The position numbers and the translations under genes were made by a program. A stretch of 64,000 bases of DNA from Sorghum bicolor (lineage: Eukaryota > Streptophyta > Magnoliopsida > Poales > Poaceae), in assembly GCF_000003195.3 (NCBI RefSeq), contig NC_012871.2:55667802-55731801 (forward strand), in the 5' to 3' direction. The first letter of the stretch is position 1. Every line of letters starts with the position of its first letter. Positions 1 to 11,116 of the stretch are shown here, one piece after another. The notes under the pieces are model-generated. The model had not been told where the DNA came from. It worked only from the letters and a program-made list of their open reading frames with translations, and made no database searches.

Positions 1-1208
1 AACGCGTAGCTAAGAACTTGTGGATCAGATGTTCACCACCATCAATTCTCCTTCATGAATATAGCACTGGTGATCTGGTAGATGACGAAGAGCTAGAGCA
101 TGCCCACCATCCTCTTGTCATCGTTCTCGACATGGAAGTTGCTAGGGAATACATGCTAGCTGCAGAAGGAACTAGCCATGCTTCTGACTATAGCAAAAAA
201 GATGATGAGGTGATTCATAAGGAATTCTAGCTTATCCAAGAGACTCCAGGAAGAATGGCAGGGGCACTGGACTTACTCGTACCAGCCGCGTCCCCTAGAC
301 TCTCACCTCCTTCAGTGCCAACTAGGTTGTTTTCTGGAGGCGGTAGGGGCATATTATCAAATTTCCACCCCCACTCCTAGAACGAAAAGACTCACATCAG
401 AGAACAAACAAGGAAGACACAGAATTCAAGTACTATTTAAAAAGAAGGACAACTCATTGTGGGAGGTGGGATGGAGGCGAAGTACTCATCAACCCTATGA
501 GGGACAACGCTCACGCCCTTTAGGATCTTGTGGAGGCATTCCAAGACTTCCTCTTCCGTGAGCTCCACCATTGGAACCATCCGGAATGGGTCCTCTGCTC
601 CCACATACTCGAAGACGTAGTTCTCCCTTGTCTTTAGGGGTTGAACCCGGCGGCGAAGGTAGCTAGCGACAATCCTGAACCCAAACAAGCCTTGCTGCTT
701 CAAGACGTTGATCCTGCCCAGTAGCAACTCAATCTTTTGCAGGTCTTTTTCTGATAGTGGCATCTTCTCCCAATGGTAATTGATGACCGACCTAGCATCA
801 GAATGCACGGCAAGGGGAGGCTCATATTCCTGATGTAAAACCACTCGGTTCGCTAGTCCTTCATCAAGTCAACTAGGGTATATTCAAAGAACTCTTTTTG
901 TTTATTCAGATGGAATTGGATCCCATACCCATCAAGGACAGAAGTATAGTCACTCCTGGGATGCGGCTTCAAACGAAACAATAGTGAAAAAGGTTTTGGA
1001 GGGGAGGATGCCAAGGAATGCCTCATAGAAGTGAACCAAGATAGAAAGATGAAGAACCCCATTAAGGATGAGATGGTTCAAAGAGATGTCAAAGTAAGGG
1101 AGGAAACAATAAAGGAAAGGAGAAGTTGGGAGGCATAAGACATCACGAACAAAGGCCACAAAAAGAATAATCTCACCAGGGTTGAGGATAGGAACCTGGT
1201 GCTTGCCG
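1..1208 (-). pseudogene. Fragment of retroelement antisense-type gene (Transposase_28-like domain)
   Basis: Reading frames on the minus strand from 1208 down to 437, in several pieces, resemble the first exon of the antisense gene at 26538-27425. The matching parts are a hydrophobic block with HFYEAFLGI (compare HLCEAFVGI), then an LGRINVLKQQGLFG..VASYLRRRV block (compare LINLIDWLRLDGPGVVGNFLSRRV). Below 437 the same strand is proline- and serine-rich, and nothing else is recognisable. This resembles the 'putative gypsy type transposon' family found in plants (assignment from memory). It is broken by stops and frameshifts and ends abruptly where the large inverted repeat begins. I infer that it is a relic of another Tat-type retroelement, not a host gene. 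The forward-strand frame at 18-230 has no support. Confidence 0.6.
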
Positions 1209-3183
1209 GTATTTCTTATGCACAATTAAAATATGAAGGATTCTGCAAGCGCACAGAAGACCATTGTGGCATTTTACTAGGAGTATTTCAGGTATCGTTA
1301 TTTATATTTTACCACTGAGAAACAATGGATAAAGATATTGATAGTTCACCATTATGTATCTACTAACTAATACACCAACTAGACTAAAGTAGGGGTAGAT
1401 AATATATGATAGAAATTATGCATATATGACACACACTGGAGAATTCTATGATAAAAGAGTAGATAGCTAAAGTGAGAGGACAACGAGAGAGTTTAAGGTT
1501 CCTAAATACTTCTCTATTACTAGGGTTCTATAATAACTAATTTATGATAGGTAAAGCAATCACACAATAACATTTCGGGACATCAGAACACTAGTCACGA
1601 AAAGATGAGAACGGGACTAGGAAGCTCCGACTATGGTCCTACAACACCAATCCAAACGTGGTGCAATACGTCGGCCATCAGGGCTGTCACCACCTGGGGC
1701 TACCACAACTATCCGTAGAACTGGGTGCAATGTTGGGTAACCTATAGTCTAGACACCATGTCTCTACTACAAATTACTACTCTAGTCACAATTAATAATT
1801 AGAGCACCCGATGCGGGCGGAGATCCTACGCTAAAGTATAACAACCATACTAACCAATCAAATGTAATGCATAAAAGTAAATAGAGAATATAAAATATAT
1901 TAAAGCATAAGTCTTAAAAGAAAAGATACAAAGATATACCAGAACTCTGATGACTCATCCGAAGACTCCTCCGGAACCCGGGCATAGCGTCGCTCTCCCT
2001 AACTCTCAACTAGAACTAATCTACTACATTAGAAAGTTTAGCTTTAATTCTTTAGAGTTGAGAGATCATCCATTCGATGGACACCTCTACATCTCCATAA
2101 TATGGTGCCCCTAGGAAGGGGGTCTGTCTCTTTATTTATAGCCTAGAAAAGTCTCCCACCTCTTCTAGGTAGCCTAAGTTGATGTATAATAGCCCAACAG
2201 AGCAAACGGTAGAAGAATGAGTCCTACATCGCCTGTCTAGAAGAGGTGGGAGGCTTTTCTAGGCTATAAATAAAGAGGCAGACCCCATTCCTAAGGGCAC
2301 CACATTATGGAGATGTAGAGGCGTCCCTCGAATGGATGACCTCTCACCTCTAGAGAATTAAGGCTAAACTTTCCAATGTAGTAGATTAGTTCTAGTTGAG
2401 AGTTAGGGAGAGCGGCGCTACGCCCGGGTTCTAGATGAGTCATCAGAGTTCTGGTATATCTTTATATCTTTTATTGTAAGACTTATGCTTTAATATATTT
2501 TATCTTCTCTATTTACTTTTATGCATTACATTTGATTGGTTAGTATAGTCGTTATACTTTAGCATAGGATCTCCGCCCGCATCGGGTGCTTTAGTTATTA
2601 ATTGTGATTAGAGTAGTAATTTATAGTAGAGACATTGTGTCTAGACTATAGGTTATCTAAGATTGCACCCAGTTCTATGGATAGTTGCGGTAGCCCAAGG
2701 TGGTGACAGCCCTGTAGGCTGACGTATTCCACCATGTTTGGATTGGTGTTGTAGGACCGTAGTCGGAGCTTCCTAGTCCCCTTCTCATCTTTCCGTGACT
2801 AGTGTTCTGATGTCCCGAAGTGTTATTGTGTGATTGCTTTATCTACCATGAACTAGTTATTATAGAACCTTAGTAATAGAGAAGTATTTAGGAACCTTAA
2901 ACTCTCCCGTTGTCCTCTCAGTTTAGCTATCTACTCTTTTATCATAGAATTCTCAAGTGTGTCATATATGCATAATTCCTATCATCTATTATTTACCTCT
3001 ACTTTAGTCTAGTTGGTGTATTAGTTAGTAGATACATGATGGTGAATTATCAATATCTTTATCCATTGTTTCCTAGTGGTAAAATATAAATAACGATACT
3101 TGAAATACTCCCGGTAAAATGCTACAATGGTTTTCTGTGCGCTTGCGAAATTCTTTATATTTTAACTGTGCATAAGAAATACC
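1209..3183. repeat. Large inverted repeat of LTR-like sequence, arms about 950 bp
   Basis: The left arm (about 1209-2168) and right arm (about 2237-3183) are reverse complements, with a few percent differences by eye, around a 68-bp spacer. Arm ends are GGTATTTCTTATGCAC on the left and GTGCATAAGAAATACC on the right. The inner edges are CCTCTTCTAG and CTAGAAGAGG. Each arm contains a stretch like the Athila-type LTRs nearby (GGTATCGTTATTTATAT then TTTACCACTG), so the arms are probably LTR sequence in head-to-head arrangement. No coding region is visible. A transcript through it would form a long hairpin. Confidence 0.85.
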
Positions 3184-3782
3184 AACACCCACATGGCCCA
3201 ATAGACGCACATGCAATTAAACGGTTTGATTCCACTTTTTGTATTAACTCCTAGAGGCAGTTGAAGTGACAATGGCACACCTTTTCACACAAACAGTGCA
3301 ATGGGCAGATTTCAAGCTTATCCATCCTCAGAGCCACAACTGAAGAATAAGAACCCATGTGACATTCGAAATAACCTAAACAAATACAACAAGACGATAG
3401 TCCCAAGTAACAAGGTTTACTTTATTGCCAACATCTTCAAGGAATACTAGATTACATATCTTACAAGATCCATCCAACACAGTACAGGCAATCAACAACG
3501 AAATAAGTGAAATTCAGCTATCCTACATATTATAATCTAGGAGGATTCCTCGTTGCTACAAGAGAGAACACACTTAACCTAGCTATACTATTTTCTTCAA
3601 AGGAAGAGCAGGGTGCATCTAAGATTTGTGTCAGTGGCACAGAACCTAGGACTACCTAGGCCAAGAATTAGTCTACCCAAGCCCGCTACTTTGATGTGAT
3701 CCTGGATCAGATGTTGATCTGTACCGGACAATCGTAAGTTAGAGTGGAAGAATCGATCAAGTACTCATGATGGAACATGTTT
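3184..3782. other. Unassigned gene-free stretch
   Basis: I see no convincing coding region, RNA gene or terminal repeat here. It separates the large inverted repeat from the Athila-type element and is probably old retroelement or intergenic sequence. Confidence 0.4.
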
Positions 3783-3787
3783 CACAT

Positions 3788-4525
3788 TGTTGGGTATTCT
3801 TAACATCATTACCAAAAGTAGACTTAGTTTTCTAATTCTGATAACACTGCCAAAAATGCCAAACCTATCCCTCATACCACTTAAGCCAAGTTGTCATCCC
3901 GAGCATGACATGAGAGACGCGGTATTGAAATATGCAATTGCTCTTCTAAATAAATAATGAATGGGATCTGCAAGCACATAGATTAATACCGATGTAGCAT
4001 TTTAACCGGGAAGTATTCCAGATATCGTTATTTATATATTTACCACTGGGAAGGGATTAGCAACCATCAATATTGATTATAGAATGGAATATGAGATTGA
4101 GTATCTATCATTGCATGTATAATTGAGAACATTTATCTAACTCTTTCATACAGGGGTAAGTGTCACATAAAGGATATAAAGTAATGAATAGTGACAAAGA
4201 TAATTAATGTGATCAGCATAACCTAGCCACATATAAATATGATAAGCACCTCAATTAGATATTCTAGCAAGTCATTAGCATGGTATTATAACGAACTACA
4301 AGAATATTTCCTAAGTTATTCTCAACTATATAGTCTAGCATATCATAGTTAGTGCAAGTATACTTAGCAATCATTGTAAGACAAGACTACGCCCATGCAT
4401 AGTGATATTAGCAAGGAATATGAGAAACATCGTAATCACTCTCCTATAATAATGTTGCTCTGCCAGCCCAATACACGAGAGGGAGACTATATAAGAATCA
4501 ATGAAGCTGTCACTATCACGAACTA
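3788..4525 (-). repeat. Truncated 3' LTR of the Athila-type element
   Basis: It matches 6658-7358 plus 10042 onward of the 5' LTR, starting at the shared TGTTGGGTATTC. Similarity stops abruptly after CACGAACTA at 4525, where the intact LTR continues with TCCCGCGATC. About 910 bp of LTR is missing. At the point where the other LTR carries the nested element, this copy reads straight through (GGGAGACTATATAAG), which gives the empty target site. Confidence 0.9.
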
Positions 4526-4959
4526 GAGGGAGGGGGCGCGGTCTGGGGTTGCTCTTTGGGAGGGGGCGCGGCGCTGAGGGAGAAGAGAGAGTGAGGGGAG
4601 AGAGTGAAACCCTAAGCTTATTTTTTATACTTGGACGTCTATCGGGCCTCGATCTGGGCCTACTTGGGCCTCGGCCTTATTTTCCTAGGCGGGCAAGTTA
4701 AGAGACCCGTCTCCGAAAATGGATGTATTTTTGGAGGCGGGTCATTTATAAGGCCCACCTCGGTTAATCAATTTTAGGAGGCGGTTATTTTTCAACCGCC
4801 TTCGTAAATAGATTTTGTGAGGCGGTTTATTATAACCGTCTCGGTTAATAAAAAATACCCGCCTCAGTTAATCCTAGCCATTAACTGAGACGGTTGAATT
4901 TGTTGCCCGCCTCCAAAGCCAATTCCAAAACGTCTTGTAAAATATTTTTTGTAGTAGTG
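4526..4959. mobile_element. CACTA (En/Spm-type) transposon end fragment
   Basis: The right edge reads TTTTTTGTAGTAGTG, whose complement CACTACTACAAAAAA is a CACTA terminal inverted repeat. Inside are several subterminal repeats of the form GAGGCGGGT or GAGGCGGTT with CGGTTAAT, in both orientations, typical of CACTA ends. The other terminus is missing: the fragment abuts truncated LTR sequence at 4525. It interrupts the retroelement's protease just after the active-site motif DFGSSVNI. Confidence 0.8.
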
Positions 4960-6363
4960 AATGTTGACACTAGAGCCAAAGTCGCAGAGTGCTTCTAGGA
5001 AGTCCACCATGCCGATGGAGATCGGGATGACGAGACGTCCTAGATCGCCTCTCTTGACCGGCACAAGATCAGTAGTAACTTCAGTGACGGGGTTACTCCA
5101 GTTACTTGCATCAAACATGTCTACAAGATTTGCAGATTCTAACCCTTCCGGTTGTGATGGTATACCGGGGTTAGTAGCAGGAACAGCAGCAGCTATTTGA
5201 TTTAACTGAGACTCAAGCATTTTATTAAAGCTAATTTGATTCTTGATGGCAGTAGAGAAATTATCCATTCTGTTATTTATGTTTTCTAGCATTTTATCAT
5301 TAGATGCCAATTTCTTAGATAGATTATCCATTAGCTTTCCTTGATTAGACACTAACTCTCTCAAAGGTGGAAAATAATTACTATTGTTGTAAGAATTGTT
5401 ACCTTGATAGTTACCTGAGTACTTAGGCCTCTGTTGATTCCAACCTTGATTTTGTTGAGGACGGCTGTAGTAGTTGTTGTTGTTATTGTTGATGTAGTTC
5501 ACATCCTCAAGCATCTCAGGGCAGTGATTGCCTGAGTGTCCAGTGTCTCCACACTCCTCACAAGTCATGTGAGAGTCGTAGATGTGCATAACTTCTTTCT
5601 TATCTCCAGCTCTATCATCGAGCTTCTTCATGAGGAGGTCTAGCTTTGCAGACAGCATGTCTATCTCCTTAAGCTGATGCATACCTCCACCTCTCTTGCG
5701 TGTCTGGGTCCTCTCTTCATTCCAGCTTTGGTTGGACGCCATCTTCTCCACAAGAGCTGTGGCTTGTGGTATGGTAAGTGATAAGAATGCTCCTCCAGCT
5801 GCAGCATCCATGGTCTCTCGGGCACTATTGCCGAGCTCATGATAAAACGTTTGCATCACTAGCCAACTCTCCATTCCATGATGGGGACATTCTAGGATGT
5901 AGTCTTGGAAGCGCTCCCATGCTTCTGGAACAGATTCATCATGTTGTTGCTGAAAACTTGTAATTTTCCCACGGAGAGCATTGGTCTTGCCCATGGGAAA
6001 GAACTTAGCCAGAAAGTTCGTGGAGCAGAGTGCCCACGTAGTATTCTTCTCCTTTGTAGCGTAGAACCACTGCTTCGCTCCCCCTAATAGTGAGAATGGG
6101 AAGAGGCGAAGTAGTATAGCATCTCTAGGGACTCCTGATATGGTGAATGTGCTGCAAATCTTCAGGAAGTGTTAGAGATGAGCACTAGCATCTTCGTGTG
6201 CCTTCCCATAGAACTGGTTGGATTGCACCATGTTGATAAGTCTAGGATTGAGCTCAAAGTTGCCATCGATCTCTGCAGCAGGTCCAGTGCGGATGTTGTC
6301 CGTAGTGGGAGCTGAGAACTCACGGATCGATTTGTTCGCTATGGCTTCGAACTCTGAAGACAA
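4960..6363 (-). pseudogene. Athila-type gag and start of protease
   Basis: One minus-strand frame runs from ATG at 6363 into the CACTA fragment. It is interrupted by a TAA just after residues AHL (near 6172), probably from CAA. The gag part includes FQQQHDESVPEAWERF and the ECPHHGMESWLVMQTFYHEL block typical of plant Retrotrans_gag. Next come an asparagine-rich linker and a CX2CX4HX4C zinc knuckle (CEECGDTGHSGNHC), which binds RNA in this family. The frame then enters the aspartic protease at ALCDFGSSVNI and is cut there by the CACTA end. It cannot make complete Gag or protease. The frame otherwise seems well preserved, in keeping with the young LTRs. Confidence 0.85.
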
Positions 6364-6632
6364 GTTCCGGTGATCTTCTTGATTGGATGAAGCTTCTTGC
6401 TGAAGTGTTGATGATCCCTTCTTGAGTTTGGCTCTTGTTTTTCTGAATAATGCTTCGGGATTATCAACAAAATTTCCTGGAAGATGTCTTCTATTTATTC
6501 ATTACCCTGCATAAGATAAAATAGAAAAATATCAGGGTAAAACTATATGAGAGAATTGATAAGCTCAATCACATTAGTGATGCGAATGATAACTCAAAAT
6601 CCTATATTCATTCTTGATTAGTAATCAACCTT

Positions 6633-6650
6633 CCCCGGCAACGGCGCCAA
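6633..6650 (-). other. Primer-binding site, tRNA-Asp type
   Basis: On the minus strand, just inside the 5' LTR, the sequence TTGGCGCCGTTGCCGGGG is complementary to the 3' end of plant tRNA-Asp (CCCCGGCAACGGCGCCA). This is the usual primer for Athila-type elements. Confidence 0.85.
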
Positions 6651-7358
6651 AAATGCTTGTTGGGTATTCTTAACATAATTACCAAAAGTAGACTTAGTTT
6701 TTCTAATTCTGATAACAGTGCCAAAAATGCCAAACCTATCCCTCATACCACTTAAGCCAAGTTGTCATCCCCAGCATGACATGAGAGACGCAGTATTGAA
6801 ATATGCAATTGCTCTTCTAAATAAATAATGAATGGGATCTGCAAGCGCACAGATTAATACCGATGTAGCATTTTAACCGGGAAGTATTCCAGGTATCGTT
6901 ATTTATATATTTACCACTGGGAAGGGATTAGCAACCATCAATATTGATTATAGAATGGAATATGAGATTGAGTATCTATCATTGCATGTATAATTGAGAA
7001 CATTTATCTAACTCTTTCATACAGGGGTAAGTGTCACATAAAGGATATAAAGTAATGAATAGTGACAAAGATAATTAATGTGATCAGCATAACCTAGCCA
7101 CATATAAATATGATAAGCACCTCAATTAGATATTCTAGCAAGTCATTAGCATGGTATTATAACGAACTACAAGAATATTTCCTAAGTTATTCTCAACTAT
7201 ATAGTCTAGCATATCATAGTTAGTGCAAGTATACTTAGCAATCATTGTAAGACAAGACTACGCCCATGCATAGTGATATTAGCAAGGAATATGAGAAACA
7301 TCGTAATCACTCCCCTGTAATAATGTTGCTCTGCCAGCCCAATACACGAGAGGGGGAC

Positions 7359-7771
7359 TGTGGGGGTATAAACCCCTATACCCTCATGGGCCTATATGGG
7401 CCGCACCATCAGAGGTGGCTCGGCCCACAAGATGAAGACGTGCGGCGCACGACTGGTCGGCGTGCACCGCAAGGCTACAAGATTTTGTACCAAATAGGAT
7501 ACTTTGCTTGTAACTCTGTCCCTTCAGGATATATAAGGAGGGGCAGGGGTCCCCTAGAGGACATATCATACATCAGATCATATTCTCTCAGCACAAATCA
7601 ATACAACCAGACGCAGGACGTAGGTATTACGCCAACTCGGCGGCCGAACCTGGATAAAAAGCTTGTCCGTGTCTTGCGTCACCATCGAGTTCGTAGTTTG
7701 CGCACCGTCTACCGATAAACTACTACCGTGGGTATACCCCAAGGTAGACTGCCGACTAGCTTTCGTCGACA
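7359..7771 (+). repeat. 5' LTR of the non-autonomous Tat-type element
   Basis: The boundary is set by TGTGGG...TCGACA and by the duplicated target GGGAC. A TATATAAG at 7530-7537 followed by a GC-rich stretch is the likely promoter. Forward frames across this LTR recur identically in the 3' LTR and are not genes. Confidence 0.92.
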
Positions 7772-7772
7772 G

Positions 7773-7791
7773 TGGCGCGCCAGGTAGGGGG
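7773..7791 (+). other. Primer-binding site of the Tat-type element
   Basis: TGGCGCGCCAGGTAGGGGG lies one base inside the 5' LTR. The implied tRNA end CCCCCTACCTGGCGCGCCA looks like tRNA-Arg, but I have not verified the isoacceptor. The 13.5-kb relative has TGGTATGCCAGGTAGGGGG in the same place. Confidence 0.75.
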
Positions 7792-7818
7792 TGTGCGTAC
7801 AGCTCTTCCGACGAACAA

Positions 7819-8275
7819 GATGGTCATCATCCCTGACTTCGCGGCCATGGCGGGCGACTTCACGTTCACCGTCGGCTTCAACAACTTCACCGCCATGACC
7901 ACGGAGGAGGTGTAGATCCGATCTGCGCCAACCACTTCTTCATCGACGTCGGCGGCGGCTTCAACCACGCTGGCTACGACTCCGACTACTCCAGCAACGT
8001 CTCCGACCACGCCGACAACGCGTCACCCGCTTCCCTGCTACAAAGGGAGGCAGATCGACAACACCGACCTGCTCGGGCCATCGACCAAATTGTTTAGCCT
8101 ACTTGCTCTGACCACCAGTCGCAATAATAATCGCCGCGAAGAACGACGCTACGACAACAGCGACCACCGTCATGACAAGTCGAAAAGCTCGAGGGTCGGA
8201 CAATTTTGTCGTCACCGACTAGACTTTCATCCAAAGATAAGTACACTTCTAATATCTTATTTATTTTTGGCATAA
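7819..8275 (+). pseudogene. Residual gag start of the non-autonomous element
   Basis: The frame from ATG at 7819 begins MVIIPDFAAMAGDFTFTVGF, clearly related to the gag start of the 13.5-kb element (MVIVPTSAAVAESLTFTIGQ). It stops at TAG after about 31 codons, and no Gag domain follows. Retention may reflect RNA packaging or translation-leader functions near the primer-binding site (inference). Confidence 0.6.
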
Positions 8276-8636
8276 TATTTTTTATTATCCTTCAAAAACA
8301 ACTTTTTGTTTAGCCACACTAGTTTTTTCTCCTACACGAGCTTTCCAGAGCCGGTACTGTCTCCGACTCCTCCCTACACGTGCACGAGATCCGCCCTCTG
8401 CGTTCCGGGTGGTCGGCAGTAGCTCTCTGGCGAGGCTGGCAATCCCACGCGTGTCTAGGTTCCGCACCTCATGCTGATTGTTGGCTAGACCAGAGCTGGT
8501 ACAAGCTCTAGGATGAATTAACTACTTGTGCTAATTTTATAACAAAAAATCTAAAACTTATCTCAGTACTGATTTTTATCTAAAGTTTATTTATACATCA
8601 TGTACTACCTATTATTTATATTTATTTTTCAGGGGT

Positions 8637-9165
8637 TTGGCCCAGTCGACAAGCTACGCTCGGAGACTCGTCGACTATTCCCTACGTTGTGCCCGGGGAC
8701 TGCTCCGACCACCGAGCACGTTTACGTTCCCAACCACGCTCGGGGACTTGTCGACTACTCTCTATGCTATGCTCGAAGACTGTGCCGACCACCGAGCACG
8801 TTTACGTTCCCAACCACGCTCGGGGACTTGTCCGTCGGTCCCTACGCCGTGCTCGAGGACTGTGCCGACCACCGAGCACTATACGCTCGGGGACTGGTCG
8901 ACCAGCCCACCAATTTAAGAACTTGGGGACTGCACCGACCACCGAGCACTATACGCTCGGGGACTGGTCGACCAGCCCACCAATTTGAGAATTCGGGGAC
9001 TGCACCGACCACCGAGCACTATACGCTCAGGGACTGGTCGACCAGCCCACCATGAGAATTCGGTGACTGTACCGACCACCGAGCGTTATATGCTCGGAGA
9101 CTGGTCGATTAGTCTATTCAATTGTAGACGAGCATGATATGCTCGGGGACTGGTAAATTCAATTT
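8637..9165 (+). repeat. Tandem repeat array, units of 65-80 bp
   Basis: Six units share GACCACCGAGCAC near 8707, 8787, 8867, 8937, 9007 and 9072, together with CTCGGGGACT and GGTCGACCAGCCCACC. Spacing falls from 80 to 65 bp along the array. Overlapping forward frames here are repeat artefacts. The array is the reverse complement of that at 25850-26110, which is also next to the 3' LTR of its element. Confidence 0.9.
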
Positions 9166-9628
9166 TTTAGACCTTGCTACAAGGCTCATACTTCGCCTTC
9201 CAGCAAGCTCGGGGACTACATCGGTACGATGCATCTGGCGATGCATCTCAGTTTCAGAATTTCTTTAAGAACTTTTCTTTTGACCCTGGCACCACGTGTC
9301 TACGTCACCTACTACCAGGCTCGGGGACTAAGTGGGCACACTTCACCTTGTGGTGAATATGCTTGCTATTTTGAGGTCTATACTTTTCAGAAAAGTAAAG
9401 TGGGCACACTTCACCAGGAAAGAAATCTTTTTTAATTAAGAGCACCATGCATTCTTCGAACAACCTGCTTCTTCGATGTCAATGTTGATCAACTGTCTTT
9501 TGAGTTTGTCAAAATACCGTTGCAACTGTTTGGGCGACTTTCCTACTTATTGAAGACGTCAAGCCTCACTAATCGAAGAAGCTCAAGACGGCGTGTTACA
9601 TCATAATACATGGTGCTCGGGGACTAGC

Positions 9629-10041
9629 TGTGGGGGTATAAACCCCTATACCCTCATGGGCCTATATGGGCCGCACCATCAGAGGTGGCTCGGCCCACAA
9701 GATGAAGACGTGCGGCGCACGACTGGTCGGCGTGCACCGCAAGGCTACAAGATTTTGTACCAAATAGGATACTTTGCTTGTAACTCTGTCCCTTCAGGAT
9801 ATATAAGGAGGGGCAGGGGTCCCCTAGAGGACATATCATACATCAGATCATATTCTCTCAGCACAAATCAATACAACCAGACGCAGGACGTAGGTATTAC
9901 GCCAACTCGGCGGCCGAACCTGGATAAAAAGCTTGTCCGTGTCTTGCGTCACCATCGAGTTCGTAGTTTGCGCACCGTCTACCGATAAACTACTACCGTG
10001 GGTATACCCCAAGGTAGACTGCCGACTAGCTTTCGTCGACA
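9629..10041 (+). repeat. 3' LTR of the non-autonomous Tat-type element
   Basis: Identical by eye to 7359-7771. It is preceded by GGTGCTCGGGGACTAGC, a purine-rich tract also found next to the 3' LTR of the 13.5-kb relative, the likely plus-strand primer. GGGAC follows at 10042-10046. Confidence 0.92.
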
Positions 10042-11116
10042 GGGACTATATAAGAATCAATGAAGCTGTCACTATCACGAACTATCCCGCGATCTGGCAT
10101 ATTGGGTACAATCGCAGATAAATACGGTATAAGCACCACGCCTACACAATATCTATCATTTACCCATAGATCCGATGGATAAACGCTATACGATCCTAAA
10201 CATGTATATAGATCCAATCTAACTAAGCCAAGTATATAACTATGATAAACTAAGAACAATATAATCTTGAATATAAACAAGTAGAGCAAAGTCATAAGCA
10301 ATATATTAAAGTAGAACAAAGTCATATTCATAATATTGAAGAACAAAGATGAACAATTAGAAGAACAATTAGAGAATTACCAAGAATCCTCTTGACAAAT
10401 CCGGAAACCAATCGAAGATTGACTCCTTCTAGTTCTAATCCTATGTAGCTATGCTAATCTAGATGTCTAATTGATGTGGTGGCTCTAGGCTTGATCAGAG
10501 GCTTCTTCTCCCTTGAGGAATAATGAATTAGGGTTGAGAGGCTCTCTCCTCCAGGGCCAGGGGGTCTGGTTTTATAGTCCCTTCAAGTGAATATGGGCCG
10601 TTGGATCAAACCGACATTGATTGAACGGTTATCCTTGATCCTTTAGGTCGGTGGAGATTGATCCCGAAAGAGAGTCCTGATTGGACTCAGAAGGGGGGCG
10701 AGCGCCCTGGTCTCCTGGGCGGGCGCCCAGGGCCAGGCTCCGTTCGGCCTCCGCTTCCTTCCCGTGGCTTCTAGAGTCTTCTAGATGTAAGATAATTGTG
10801 CGACACGTTAATATCTCTATGTAGTCTCGACGTGTGGGCCTTTCTTCCATAATTCCTGATAACCCCCTGCAGAAATAGACAAACACCAAAACTCGTGGAA
10901 TTCTATCAGATAAAACTCTAAGTCTAGATGTTGATTTCATTTGGATCCTTTTCTTTGTTTATTTGATAATTACATTTGATACTTAAGGACCGTCAACACA
11001 CATCACAAGGTTTCTTCCATCTGCTAGAATAAACTACGTGGCATAATACCGCTGAGAGACTGGTCTACCTCTAATCTCTATCACAAGACGTCTTCCATTT
11101 GCTACAAGTTAAAAGG

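Larger units (their letters stand above)
7359..10041 (+). mobile_element. Non-autonomous Tat-type LTR retrotransposon, very young
   Basis: Two 413-bp LTRs (7359-7771 and 9629-10041) look identical by eye. They begin TGTGGGGGTATA and end TTTCGTCGACA. The element is flanked by a 5-bp duplication GGGAC (7354-7358 and 10042-10046). The 1.86-kb interior has a primer-binding site, a gag-like start and a tandem-repeat array, but no protease, reverse transcriptase or integrase. Its LTR ends, gag start and 3' region match the 13.5-kb Tat element at 24930-38452, so it looks like a deletion derivative that would need proteins in trans. Identical LTRs imply insertion very recently. Confidence 0.92.
3788..10998 (-). 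mobile_element. Athila-type Ty3/gypsy LTR retrotransposon, internally deleted, with nested insertion
   Basis: The element reads on the minus strand and starts at 10998 with TGTTGACG. It is flanked by a 5-bp target duplication CACAT (3783-3787 and 10999-11003). The 5' LTR is 6658-10998, split by a nested element. The 3' LTR survives only as 3788-4525. Between them are a primer-binding site, a gag pseudogene and the start of protease. Reverse transcriptase, RNase H and integrase are absent. The two LTR copies differ by roughly 1 percent by eye where they overlap, so insertion was fairly recent. The primer-binding site and gag fit the Athila lineage (established knowledge). The missing half of the 3' LTR and the missing pol meet at a CACTA-transposon fragment (4526-4959). 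Confidence 0.85.
6658..10998 (-). repeat. 5' LTR of the Athila-type element, split by a nested element
   Basis: LTR sequence is 6658-7358 and 10047-10998 (about 1.65 kb without the insertion), ending in TGTT...AACA when read on the minus strand. A TATAAAA sits on the minus strand near 10570-10576, a plausible promoter. Forward frames over the LTR are chance frames. Confidence 0.9.

Noticed and set aside
7266..7718. Forward frame of 150 residues, repeated at 9593-9988
   Set aside because: It lies in LTR sequence and recurs only because the two LTRs are identical.
8600..9055. Three overlapping forward frames of about 93-151 residues
   Set aside because: They translate the tandem-repeat array of the non-autonomous element; the repeat unit changes frame from copy to copy.
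8637..9165. Possible CRISPR-like array of repeats and spacers
   Set aside because: The intervening sequence is itself repeated and the unit length drifts. This is a tandem repeat in a plant retroelement.
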